Shown one piece after another: positions 35,436 to 64,000 of a stretch of 64,000 nucleotides of DNA. How positions within the stretch are numbered: position 1 is the stretch's first letter; each line of letters begins with the position of its first letter. The stretch spans positions 39,648,440 to 39,712,439 of the forward strand of contig OX485807.1 in NCBI GenBank assembly GCA_950295325.1, in the 5' to 3' direction. Below the pieces are notes generated by a model. The model searched no databases. It saw nothing but the letters and a program-made list of their open reading frames with translations, and had not been told where the DNA came from. The DNA is from Polytrichum commune (lineage: Eukaryota > Streptophyta > Polytrichopsida > Polytrichales > Polytrichaceae). A program made the translations under genes and the position numbers.

Positions 35436-36332
35436 TAAGAGTTAGTTTTCATGTAGGTTGCTCGCCCATCAGATTATAGTTGAAATGTAGATACCACCAG
35501 ATGAAATCCTATAATTCCACTAGAATCTGGAGGGCGAGTGGCCTACGCGGAAAACTAACCCTAAGTCACTCGGTTGTATAGGTGTTGGTGTACTTACAAT
35601 GTCAACAAAGGGGTAAGCACGGAGTGGTCTCTTCGGATTGAAAGAGTGGCCATTGCAAGCTTCTTCTGCAGCTTGCTATACAAGTTATGGAATTTGTACC
35701 TTCATCATACCTGAATTCTAGTGGGCAAGCGGCCTACATGGAAACTCACTAAGAGTTAGTTTCCATGTAGGTTGCTCACCCACCAGATTATAGTGGGAAT
35801 GTAGATACCACCAGATGGAATCCTACAATTCCACTAGAATCTGGAGGGCGAGTGGCCTACGCGGAAAACTAACCCTAAGTCACTCGGTTGAATAGGTGTT
35901 GGTGTACTTACAATGTCAACAAAAGGGTAAGCACGGAGTGGTCTCGTCGAATTGAAAGAGTGGCCACTACAAGCTTCTTTTGCAGCTTGCTACACAGGTT
36001 ATGGAATTTGTACCTTCGTCATACCTGAAATCTAGTGGGCGAGCGGCCTACATGGAAACTCACCCCAGAGTTAGTTTCCATGTAGGTTGCTCGCCCACCA
36101 GACTATAGTGGAAATGTAGATACCACCAGATGAAATCCTACAATTCTACTAGAATATGGTGGGCAAGTGACCTACGCGGAAAACTAACCCTAAGTCACTT
36201 GGTTGAATAGGTGTTGGTGTACTTACAATGTCAAAAATGGGGTAAGCACGGAGTGGTCTCTTGAGGCTGAAAGAGTGGCCACTGCAAGCTTGCTACACAA
36301 GTTATGGAATTTGTACCTTCTTCATCCCTGAT
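35398..36332 (+). repeat. Tandem array, three ~315-bp units each carrying a hairpin MITE
   Basis: Units start near 35398, 35712 and 36029 and are highly similar, with the third slightly shortened. Each contains the junction 'gtgggcgag.ggcctacatg', then 'gaaactca', then a 123-bp hairpin element, then a shared spacer with 'gaataggtgttggtgtactt' and 'agcacggagtggtctc', and ends near 'atggaatttgtaccttc'. High similarity suggests recent expansion by unequal exchange. Confidence 0.75.
35439..35561 (+). mobile_element. MITE family B, short hairpin copy (unit 1), 123 bp
   Basis: The ends are GAGTTAGTTTTCATGTAGG and, complemented, GGGTTAGTTTTCCGCGTAGG. The TIR extends about 43 bp (to ..gattatagt / ..gattctagtgg). 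TAA flanks both sides (35436-35438 and 35562-35564). Exact-length copies lie at 35753-35875 and 36068-36190 in the next two array units. Confidence 0.7.
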
Positions 36333-38450
36333 TGCCCAAGGAAGCCCCTCGTGCCTTGTAGTTGAGCCAACTTGAATTCCACGTTAACAATTATTCCAAA
36401 TATGTTTGAGCCCATTACACCAATTATGGTATTTGGTGTCACATGCGTTATAGTGTCACTCATTCTATGGTGAGGTGTATGCTAGGCTCCACTAATAATC
36501 GACAACTTCATCGTTCGTGTCACCCCATGACACTTGGCATTCAAGTCAGTTACTAATATTTTCATGAGTATGTTCAATACCGTAGGCTGATAGCAGGTTG
36601 GGTAGATTTTGCCTAATAATTACTTATTTTTTTAGAAAAGGGTTTAGGTGATTTTTAAAACATTTATGAAAAGTTGTGTATATGTATATTTCTTCGTTTA
36701 GGCACATATCATATCCTACATACAAATCCGTGAATTGTAATCTATTTTTCATTCATTCATGGCGATTAAGTAAGCGATGTTAGCCTTGAGGGTGTAGGTT
36801 AAGCCCTCTTAGTGTGCTAATGATGGTTGTGAATAGTGTTTTGTTGTTGTTTTGCGCTCATGTTCAATAGAGGTTGTTTGAAAATTTGCAAGTATAGCTA
36901 AGAGCTAGAGGCAAATCAGTCATAAGTTCCATCCTATTGACAAGGATGAGAGATAATCGAGTGTTGCAAGTGATATTTAAATTTTGAATGCCCAAGTTGA
37001 GAGAGATAATTGCCTTGGGAAGGTTAGAGAATTTCCTAAAATATAGGTGTTTTGATGATTACTTTTTCTTTCTTTTAGGCCAGCTAGCCCAATAATATCC
37101 AAACATTCAAGCTTAATTATTTTGAATTATTTTCCACCCAACATGCTATTAGCCTACAATAGTGCTATGAGATGCATGCCGATGTTACACAATGGGTTAT
37201 AAGTTGGATAAAGCGTAGAGAAATGACACTTGGGATTAGTATGCTCAAGAACATATTCCTCTTGCAAACTTAAATGTAAACACATGACACTTGTCAATAG
37301 TATGCTCAATAATATCTTCCACTTTCATACTAAAATGCAAAACTATCATCTCAAGTATCCCAATGTCATATTGTAAATATTTTTTCATTCTAAAAAGTTA
37401 TTTATGTTGTAGTATAATATCATATTGGCAATTAATAATAGTGACACTTTGAGACCTCTAGGCATCTTGTTTAGGGGCTTTGCAAATAGTGTACATGACA
37501 CTAAATACCATAATATTTATAATGATATAAACATCTTGAGGTCTACTTTTGATTGGTCTTACAATATTTTCATACACATATTATGGGAATTCTAATATGA
37601 TTTATTTTATATTTATTTTTTAATTTCAAGATTTATTTCATATGTGATATGATATTTCATGTTCTCATTGATAATACCAAAATACTATATTGATGTTTTT
37701 TTATCTTTCTAAGGAAAAAATAACTGGAAAATTGGTATGGAGACTTGCTGCTTTTTAACATGTTCTTTAAAAACCTATATGTTATTTAAGAGAATCCACA
37801 TATTTGTGGTCAAAGTGCATTATGGCCTATGTAATGCACATCATGCAATGCTTTAAGATGAATGCCCTTAGTACACAAGTTTATACATGGAAATGCCCTT
37901 GAAAGTCATGAAATTCCTTAAACACTTCCTCAGGGCAATCTCCTATACATAAATGAATGGTGAAATCAATGTCCGGGTAGATTTTTGGACATAATTGGCC
38001 AAAATCCAAGTGTTTCCAAGTTCAACCAATTACATGTTGTGTTCTTTTGGCCTTTCTTTATTAATTGGGGGGTATATTCCATGGATTCCTCTAGAAATGA
38101 TTTGGTACATTTTAATGAAGTTTTGAACTTCAATCGGTTCTTTTGTAACTTAGCGGTCTAATCTCCCCCTTTATTGGGTTAAATTGAGAGGCGCAAGGTG
38201 TGGTTGACTATATGTTATGTAGCTAGTAGGTAGGCTCAGGCAATGAAGGGTTAAATTATTCCTTTGTTTTGGGGTTAATGACCAAGCCAAATTTCTAGCC
38301 ACAGCTTAGCCCGCTATTCCCCATGTGACCTTAATCCGATGGTCTCAGATCGTCACAATCATGATCGTGAGGCTCAGATTGAATTAGGACCAGCTGTAGG
38401 TAGCCCTATGTCCCGCCGCTCCGGGAAAGCTTTGGCCTCAATCCGACGGT
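36333..38450. other. AT-rich intergenic DNA, no gene recognised
   Basis: No exon was supported. A weak ~63-bp tandem duplication lies near 37222-37345 ('atgacacttg...agtatgctcaa.aa.at.ttc'). The segment 38330-38470 is GC-richer, with 'aatccgatggtctcagatcg' and 'caatccgacggtcttcag' as related short motifs, and may already be promoter of the next gene. Confidence 0.35.
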
Positions 38451-40635
38451 CTTCAGTGGGCGCTTCGAAGATCGGACGGCCCAGATCTCTCAGCGAGTTT
38501 TAGACTGACTTGTTCCCTTGCGACCAGCTGCCCTGTTGCAGACTCGGTTGCAGGTGCTCGAATCTCAGGGATCCTCCACTTGAGGTGCTGGAGCGATGTG
38601 TAGGAACATAGTAAGAAATCGGGAACAGGCGCTGTAGCAGAAGATTGAGCCGAGCGACAACGATTTTGGTGACGAAATGAGGCTGGGAGCTTCAAGAAAT
38701 CGAAGGGAGAGCAGCAGAGGAGATTGCTTGTCAGGTGAGGATGTTGTCGATCGAGGAAAATATATTTTCAGTTCTAATATCCTGTAGTGATCGACACAGG
38801 CTTGCGTCTGAAAGAAGTTATTTCTGAAGGACTAGTTATTTTAATGCAAGTTATTAGAGTATTCTGTGTGCAATGAATAACGTGCAAGTGCGAAGGTATA
38901 ATCGGAGGTGTGTCAGGCGAGGATGTTGTCGATCCTGGAACTATGTTTGCCGTTCTATGTATTGAATTCTGAAGGGCTTGAATTGATAGTGATTCTAAGG
39001 TGAGTTATTAGGCTGTTTTGTATGCAATAAAAAATGTATAAGTACAAAAAGTTAGAAATAGGAAGCAGGAGCTGGAGCAGAAAATTGAGCCAAGTGAGGA
39101 TGAATTTAGTCGACAATCGAGCCCGGAGCAATCGTGTGTGTCTCTGTCTATTGAGTTGCGGGAATTGTCGACGGGAGAGTAATCCTTAGAATATTCTCGG
39201 AAGATAGGATCTTGAAAATTGTTAGGCTAATTCAAGCAATTAGGGTGCTGAGTACGCCTTGTGGACTCAGTAGACAAAACTTGAGCAAAGCGGGATGACA
39301 TTAGTCAAAATCTGAGCCAAGGAGCCTCTGAGACCCGAATGGAAGGGAGCGATGGGGAAGAGAGAAGAAACTTTTAGTTTGTGTTTGTAAGGAGGGGAGA
39401 TTTCCATCGGGGAGGATTTTGCTTGCAATCCCGAGAAGGACTGGTTCCCGAAGACTTGAGCTTGATAGAGAGGATAATTTCAGTATAGTTCGCAGTCATT
39501 AGGCTCTTGAGCGTGAGAAGATGCTGAGGAGTGTATTGAACATTTGATGTTTGCCTGGTGTGGTCGGGGTTTGACAGGCTAATGGATATTGAACGGCTGA
39601 AGTATCAGAGGTGATTGTTGAGCAAGATTCGCAAGCAATTTCGAGAAAGATAAATTCTCATATTCAGTGCGGCTAAAACCAAGCATGAGGGAAGGAGAAT
39701 TGTGTGGTGGTTTCCTTCTTCAGGATTTCTTGGAAATGTCATTTTCTCCTGCGAACCCGGCGACAATGTGCGGAGCGTGTAGTACACAATCATTGCGCTA
39801 CATAGCCAGTCGATTAGTCGTTGAACAATGATGAAGAGGACAGAGATGAAAGCGAACGGGAAATGACAGACCGACTCAGGTATGGAAGCAAATGCAGTGC
39901 AGCTGAGGAATGGATTTGAAGGAGCTTGATGGAGGATTTAGTCCATCAACATAGAAATGGCGTTATAGGTCTGTTGGCAGGGGAATTAATCAACGGCCAC
40001 GGCTACAGTTTTAAGTGTGTGTGTGAAATGGCGTAGATCCTCGCAGCTTCCGTAATTTGACGAGGTAAAGTTTGATGTTGATCATGTTGAAGGCAAGGGT
40101 ATTCTCGAGTCCCCCTGAAATGAATGGTACTCAACCGGCGATTTGAATCTCATTTGCAGGTGAGGATTTGATTAAATGAGAGGGATTGAGGATTCAGAGA
40201 ATTCGTAACAAGTGAATGACATATTCAGAAGGTGGCGATTCTGGTGCGGAGGATCACAAAATCGTCGAAGGTCAAACACCCAGAAGGAAAACGCTAGACT
40301 GAGCAATCTTTGGAAGATTTTTGACGGCTCCAACGAGAACATCTCCATATGTAGAGTGCATCATTTGGTGTCGCTGGGGGGATGTAATGCTGAAGTTCTT
40401 AGAATAATTGAGGACTCTAAGTGGAGTCCTGGTATGAATGTCATCAGCACTCGTTTGCGAGGAACGTCCTGGGAGCCCGACCCCTGGTAATGGAGGCACA
40501 TAGGGAAATTGAATTGAAGAGTTCTGGAGAGGTTGATCAAGCTAAATTTATTTCATATTCATACATTGCTTGTACTGATGTGATCAGTAAATCAATAAGT
40601 AGGTGGTGTCAACGAGAAATCGGGATCGCAACATC
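38450..40635 (+). promoter_or_regulatory. Upstream / 5' leader region of the BEACH gene
   Basis: This GC-richer, purine-rich 2.2 kb before the ATG at 40636 probably contains promoter and 5' UTR. Splice-like signals occur (for example ..catttgcag at 40159), and a TAG just before the open frame at 40600 could be an acceptor, so one or more 5' introns, or even a short coding first exon, are possible. Open frames here lack family resemblance. Confidence 0.4.
38600..39330 (+). repeat. Imperfect repeats upstream of the BEACH gene
   Basis: A motif of the type 'gcagaa.attgagcca.g.gag' occurs at about 38639 and 39077, with a weaker third copy near 39280 ('aaaacttgagcaaagcggga'). A second motif, 'caggcgaggatgttgtcgat', occurs near 38731 and 38914 and is followed in both copies by related text ('ttattag.gt.tt.tgtatgca'). 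Offsets are about 185 and 440 bp. The copies are diverged. Confidence 0.5.
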
Positions 40636-59687
<19,052 letters not shown>

Positions 59688-62160
59688 TCGCGGGCAGATT
59701 ACCATGTGTGAGGATTTTCAAACAAAGACACGGAGTACTCGTTTTGGAGAGGACAATTTTAGTTTAGTTCCATTCTTTCTGCTCTCCATCCCTCTAGAAT
59801 GGAGAAAAATACTAACAATCTCCTATAGGTCGTCAATTCATCTAACCATGTCAAATAGGGAAATGAACCTCAAGTAGGTTAGTCACACTTAACAAGTACA
59901 TCATTGAGAATGAAGGCAACTGCCAAGTAGGTTAGTCACTGGAACATTAAAGTAAATGCCTGAAAAATGGTAGTGAGTAATTTAGCCCTTATTAGCAATG
60001 TCAAACAAGGAATTCTACACCCAGCAGTGCCATCTTTGTAGAAACAAAGTAGAAATTTAACCTTGAGCAATAAAGGTGACCACAACATTTGCAGTCTGAT
60101 CACAACTACTAACTATGGTCCACCCAGCATTGAAGGGGATTATCAGAGACTACTCAGCTAAGCATGTGAGAATCTGAAGGCTCGTCATGTGGAGATTATT
60201 CTTCTTGTGAGTAATAATCTTCAATTAAGAATCCAATAGAGTGTTGACATTCTGGTAGTTTTATACGTTTCAGGTTCTTTGCTGCAACTGTGCCCTTTTG
60301 AGTTCTATCAAACATGTAGAAGCACAATGAATTTGTTCATAGACCTTGCTCCTGGGATCAAGATTCTGACTTATAAAACAAGAGACTGTTGGTCACTCGC
60401 TTTGAGGGATCCTTTCTCTCAACTTCAATTGCTGTAAATGGCACTGACATGTGGATCCTTTTTGCATTTCTCGTTGAGTGCAATCTACAATTGAATGTGT
60501 GGGCTTCACGTCCTAAGATAGTTAACAATGAGGTGAGGACTAATGGGACCTTGTCAGCAGTCTGCTTGGCATTCATTCCTAGAAATGAGGCCCCGATTTT
60601 TGAAGATGAGTTCCTTTAGCGGAACTAGTATAGGGTCCACCTGCACAACACTCAAGAATGTATGTAGATCATGTTTGATGCAATCTCCAGTATTTAACAT
60701 TAGAGCATCATCAAGCTTGTTTTCAAATGAGAATGCTCTCATCCAATGACCCAATTCTTGTCTTTAAACAAGGAACCTTGAACTCCTCTGAATTGACTTC
60801 CATAAAGTTTGGAGCCAATTTTGGCTTCCCAGAACAGGTTGCTCATCCAAGTTGTGAAGTTGGTTCACCTTATTTTCTTGCAATGTTCTCAAAATTTATG
60901 TGTATGTTTATGATTTCCATGAAATGTGTGATGAGACTGCATATTTTTTGAGCCTCACCATGATACCATGGTGTTTGTTTGCTCGCATTGTGGATTGGAC
61001 TACATTTGAATATTTGTCGCTTCAGTTGTAAATGTGATGTACAGTCACAGGTGCATAGCAATATGACCAAATTTCAACATCAACTAATCAGACGTATGTT
61101 TCAAATCTCCTTGAAATTTGATAACGTAAGGAACTAGGACCTTCAATATTTGTAGTAGGTTAGCAGAATCTCTGATAGAGGTGACATGTGCAGCATTAGA
61201 ACTTTGAATGTTGCCTTAAAAATTCTATGATTATTCATGATCAGCTTAAAGAAAATGTTACAAATGATGTGGTGATGTCTTATCATGAAAATATAAAATA
61301 AACATATAATTATATGAATCATTTCCAATTAAAATTAACGTGACCTACACCTGATGATTTTTATTTTTTATTTTTTTAAAATCGTGTATACATTTGTATT
61401 TTATGAATACTTCTCTTTATAAAAATTTCAGAACACCAAAAGTCATGGAAACACATAATCTCTTGGGATTATTCTATCCTATTGGCAGCATTTGGGGCAT
61501 GTAAGTACTCTACAGTGTTCAAAAATGTAATCCAATGAAATGTCAAATTTTTGGCAAAATATTCCTTAAATGTTAAGAATGTCGTTTTTGGCAAGCATGT
61601 CTGACAGGTTGTTGAGGTTCAAGTCCACCCAACATTGTGTAAGATTGCAAATTGGGAACTAGTATTACACATGTATCATTACATGAATCCACCAAAATCA
61701 CCAAAGAGCAAAGATTTTAAACACCATTTGCTAACCCAAGTCATCTTTGTCCACTCAACACATGTCTAGAGTAATACCTTGCAAAAACTACCCAAAATCT
61801 ACATCCCGATGCCAAGCTCTTGCTTTCGCTTCATAATATTCAATGATGTCATAGGCTCTACAATCAATTCGGGTTTTTCCAACATGCACCCCTCCATCAT
61901 CTTTGTCCCTTCCAAGCTCCCATCATCCACCAATGGGTTTGTGATCAAGACTGTCAATGTCTTTGACAATATAGAGGGTTCTAGCCTCTTTCAAAGGAGA
62001 ATTTGTCATTGCCATGTTGTTATTCTTGTTGGTTTACTAGTTGGCTCTTATAACATTGCATTGTTGACGTTTCAAGGGTCATAGCTATGATCCTTGTCGA
62101 GAAGAAGTATATGAGCCCATGGAATGGATTCCAGCCCTCTCGTGAGGCCACGTCACATTT
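59688..62160. other. Intergenic, AT-rich, no gene recognised
   Basis: The first few hundred bases should contain the 3' UTR of the BEACH gene. 'aggttagtca' recurs at 59876 and 59928, so a small local duplication exists ('aagtaggttagtcac'). Open frames at 60.4-61.0 and 61.8-62.1 kb on both strands resemble nothing I know. The sequence near 61605 ('gaggttcaagtccacccaac') echoes the 22-bp repeat found in the BEACH introns. Confidence 0.35.
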
Positions 62161-62166
62161 CCATTT

Positions 62167-62290
62167 CTGTCCGTCCGATTCAGAACTTTTTCATGTGTGC
62201 CGTAGATGTTCGTTTTCAGCTTGTACATCGAGGATTCAGCTTGTAGATGTCCGTCCGATTAAATTTTATTTTCATGTCTGCCGTCGATTT
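62167..62290 (+). repeat. Short tandem duplication (~80 bp offset)
   Basis: TGTCCGTCCGATT occurs at 62168-62180 and 62248-62260. 'catgtgtgccgtagat' (62192) recurs as 'catgtctgccgtcgat' (62273). Inside, 'ttcagcttgta' repeats with a 20-bp offset (62215 and 62235). Confidence 0.6.
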
Positions 62291-62375
62291 TGAAGTGAAA
62301 CTTAACCGGAGCTTTTGGCGATGGATTCAAGGCGACGTTGAATTCAAGGCGTCGTTGCTTTCGTATTTCTGTAAG

Positions 62376-62600
62376 AAGACGAGGCTTGTCTCCTGTTGGC
62401 TATGTCGCGAGTTACAGATTTGTGAGAGGAGTTCAATACGCCATTGCTCTTGGTTTACTGGACAAAGGAGAAGTTGTTGCAGGAGTCCTTGGGTCCCCTA
62501 ATCTACCTTTGGCATCAATTGCCAGTGGAGTCTCTACAGATTCAAGCGAGCCTATAGGTTGTTTGTTTTCTCAGTGGAAGCTCCGGAGACGTAGTGTTGG
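62376..62600 (+). pseudogene. SAL/HAL2-type 3'(2'),5'-bisphosphate phosphatase fragment, broken
   Basis: One frame reads FVRGVQYAIALGLLDKGEVV and AGVLGSPNLPLASIA, ending SSEPIGCLF. This matches the region after the metal-binding DPxDGT motif in plant SAL1-like phosphatases ('GFLRGDQYA.ALALLDEGKVVLGVLGCPNLPLASI...GCLF'). Just upstream, where DPVDGT should stand, the sequence reads SPVGYVASYR, so the catalytic aspartates are lost. After GCLF the similarity stops; 'ttgttttctcag' there looks like a splice acceptor or a breakpoint. No other exons were recognised nearby, so it is taken as a decayed fragment. Confidence 0.65.
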
Positions 62601-63727
62601 ATGAGAAGCCCGGAGCTGTGTTGATGTTAGAGCGATCTGGGCTATGGTGAGTGAGTGCCCTCCGGAACCTTTCTTTAGGATTTTTATTGCAATTGTTGGG
62701 GGTTTGAGATTGGCTATGGCTTCAGGGGTGCTATCTTCTCTTACTCTCGGGGAGTTCACGGCGATAATATTAGAAAACAACATGCGGGAAAATATAGGGT
62801 AATTTATATTCACAAAAGGAAAAACTTAGAATTTTCTTAGAAGTAATATAGGTGAGTATGTATGATAACATTTGTATTATAAATAATATAGGCTTCATAC
62901 AAATAACGCATATTTTTAAAATATTTGTAAAAATATACCGTAGGATTTAAGAAGTTGGAGTGCAAGTCTTGGAGAACGTTTGCGGACAGCTCGTTGAAGG
63001 TTATGGCGATGAAGTTGGGGCGCTGGGACGTAACATATTACAGATATTAAAGGCATGCATTATTTGTTGATTATATACTAGTGTTCTTAAAAGCTAGGAA
63101 TTGTTTTGCAAAATGAACATGACATCTTTCATTTGCTATGAACAGTTTTGCTAGTGTTTTTAAATGCTAGAAACAATTTCTCAAGATAAATTAGAGGAGT
63201 TTTGGTTGGTCTTGTGTCTGTCTGCTTCAAGCAGGATGTTGTAGTATTAACTCTATACCCTTTTACATTATTGCATGGACCTTATTTTTGTTTGCTTTGT
63301 TGTTGGTGTTTTAATTTTTCTTTGACACTCAGTACCGTTGTGTTTAATTGTGCGTGTAACTTGATTGAGGAACATGGGCTGATTTTGTTGTTTGAAACTG
63401 TTTATGAACACTCTTAATGTAAAACCTTGATGTGCCTTGGATTTTGGTGACATAGTACTTTGAATGCTCTTAAACCCTTTGGAGCAAAATCAAATAATTA
63501 TAATGAACATACCTAGCTTAAAATTAGAGCTTCATCAAATTTAAAAGTAATTATAGGGTCATTTAAAAAACAAAAAAAATTAGCAAACTATGTAGTAATA
63601 CAATACAAAAAATCAAGGATGGATAATTAAATACCCCTTGAATAAATACCCTTGTCACGCACGTGTATACATATATACATGTCTAGTGAACTCCCCAAGC
63701 TCTTACTTTTACAAAAGAAGTTTGAAT
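62601..63727. other. Right-hand intergenic DNA, no gene recognised
   Basis: A short plus-strand frame from 62645 (MVSECPPEPFFRIFIAIVGG) and its longer minus-strand partner are open but unrecognised. The rest is AT-rich. 'gctagaaac' and 'ctag.aattg' variants repeat near 63090-63180. Confidence 0.3.
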
Positions 63728-64000
63728 AAAACTCAAGGCCATGAAGAGGGCTGATGTGCACAATGTCGTGTCCATTTTGAAGCTATGTTGTGCATTTGAG
63801 GTGGACTTGAGGTTGGTTATGGAATGGGTGGTGCTTTGTGCACATTGTTTGTCCTTTTCGGAAGCTTTGTTAAGCATTTGAGGTGGATGCGTTGTATTTT
63901 TGTGCACTATATTTGAAAATTTGGAAGTAGGTTGATTAAACCCAAGGCTGCGAAGTGGGCTGATGTGCACAATGTCTTGTCCATTTTGAAGCTTCCGAAT
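63728..64000 (+). repeat. Tandem/nested direct repeats cut by the right window edge
   Basis: A ~56-bp block starting 'aaactcaaggccatgaagag' at 63728 recurs at 63938 ('aaacccaaggctgcgaagtg') with 210 bp offset and high identity ('ggctgatgtgcacaatgtc', then 'tgtccattttgaagct'). A weaker copy of the inner part starts at 63838 ('gtgcacattgtttgtccttt'), followed in both by 'gcatttgaggtgga'. The array continues beyond the window. Confidence 0.65.

Noticed and set aside
35398-36332. Could the ~315-bp tandem array be a CRISPR-like or centromeric satellite?
   Set aside because: Only three units, unit structure explained by a nested MITE, and the host is a plant; neither reading fits.
40212-40490. 92-codon frame just before the BEACH start
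   Set aside because: It opens with GTG rather than ATG, has no family similarity and lies in the leader region; at most a spurious upstream frame.
62571-62813. 80-codon minus-strand frame next to the SAL fragment
   Set aside because: Reads smoothly but matches nothing I know and has no exon context; left as unassigned.

Overview
The window is nuclear DNA of a land plant. All three intact genes are plant-type families in long, intron-rich models with GT-AG introns, set in AT-rich DNA full of small inverted-repeat elements, decayed retroelements and GA/CT microsatellites. I cannot name the species. A seedless plant (moss, liverwort or fern grade) is plausible from the divergence of the proteins and the LINE type, but this is inference.

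Layout. 1-3.9 kb: a possible partial exon of a gene leaving the left edge, then a broken LINE. 3.96-12.34 kb, minus strand: a 21-exon gene for a 667-residue coiled-coil protein with a C-terminal Ig/A9-like and PH-like module. Its GA/CT-rich 5' region reaches about 13.0 kb. 13.0-25.2 kb: intergenic DNA with a degenerate repeat field, two inverted ~500 bp MITEs, other MITE families and a Ty3/gypsy RT/RNase H relic. 25.22-32.68 kb, plus strand: a 9-exon gene for a 1465-residue F-box / CW zinc finger / SNF2 helicase / RING protein. 32.7-40.6 kb: repeats again, including a nested MITE cluster whose 123-bp hairpin element is carried on a ~315-bp tandem array, and a 5' region with imperfect repeats. 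40.64-59.69 kb, plus strand: a 30-exon gene for a 2981-residue BEACH protein of the BCHC type, with a 5S-rRNA-like sequence antisense in its last intron. 59.7-64 kb: unassigned DNA, a broken SAL/HAL2-type phosphatase fragment and tandem repeats cut by the right edge.

The exon models were assembled by hand. Exons were joined only where splice sites, reading phase and recognisable family motifs agreed, and each of the three CDS totals is divisible by three (2004, 4398 and 8946 nt). The genes show no sign of forming a cluster or pathway. They are a cytoskeleton-type scaffold (inferred), a chromatin-type ATPase/E3 candidate and a membrane-trafficking scaffold. The most unusual signals are the MITE cluster and array, the 5S-like intronic sequence, and a Cys/His-containing insertion near the end of the BEACH protein.
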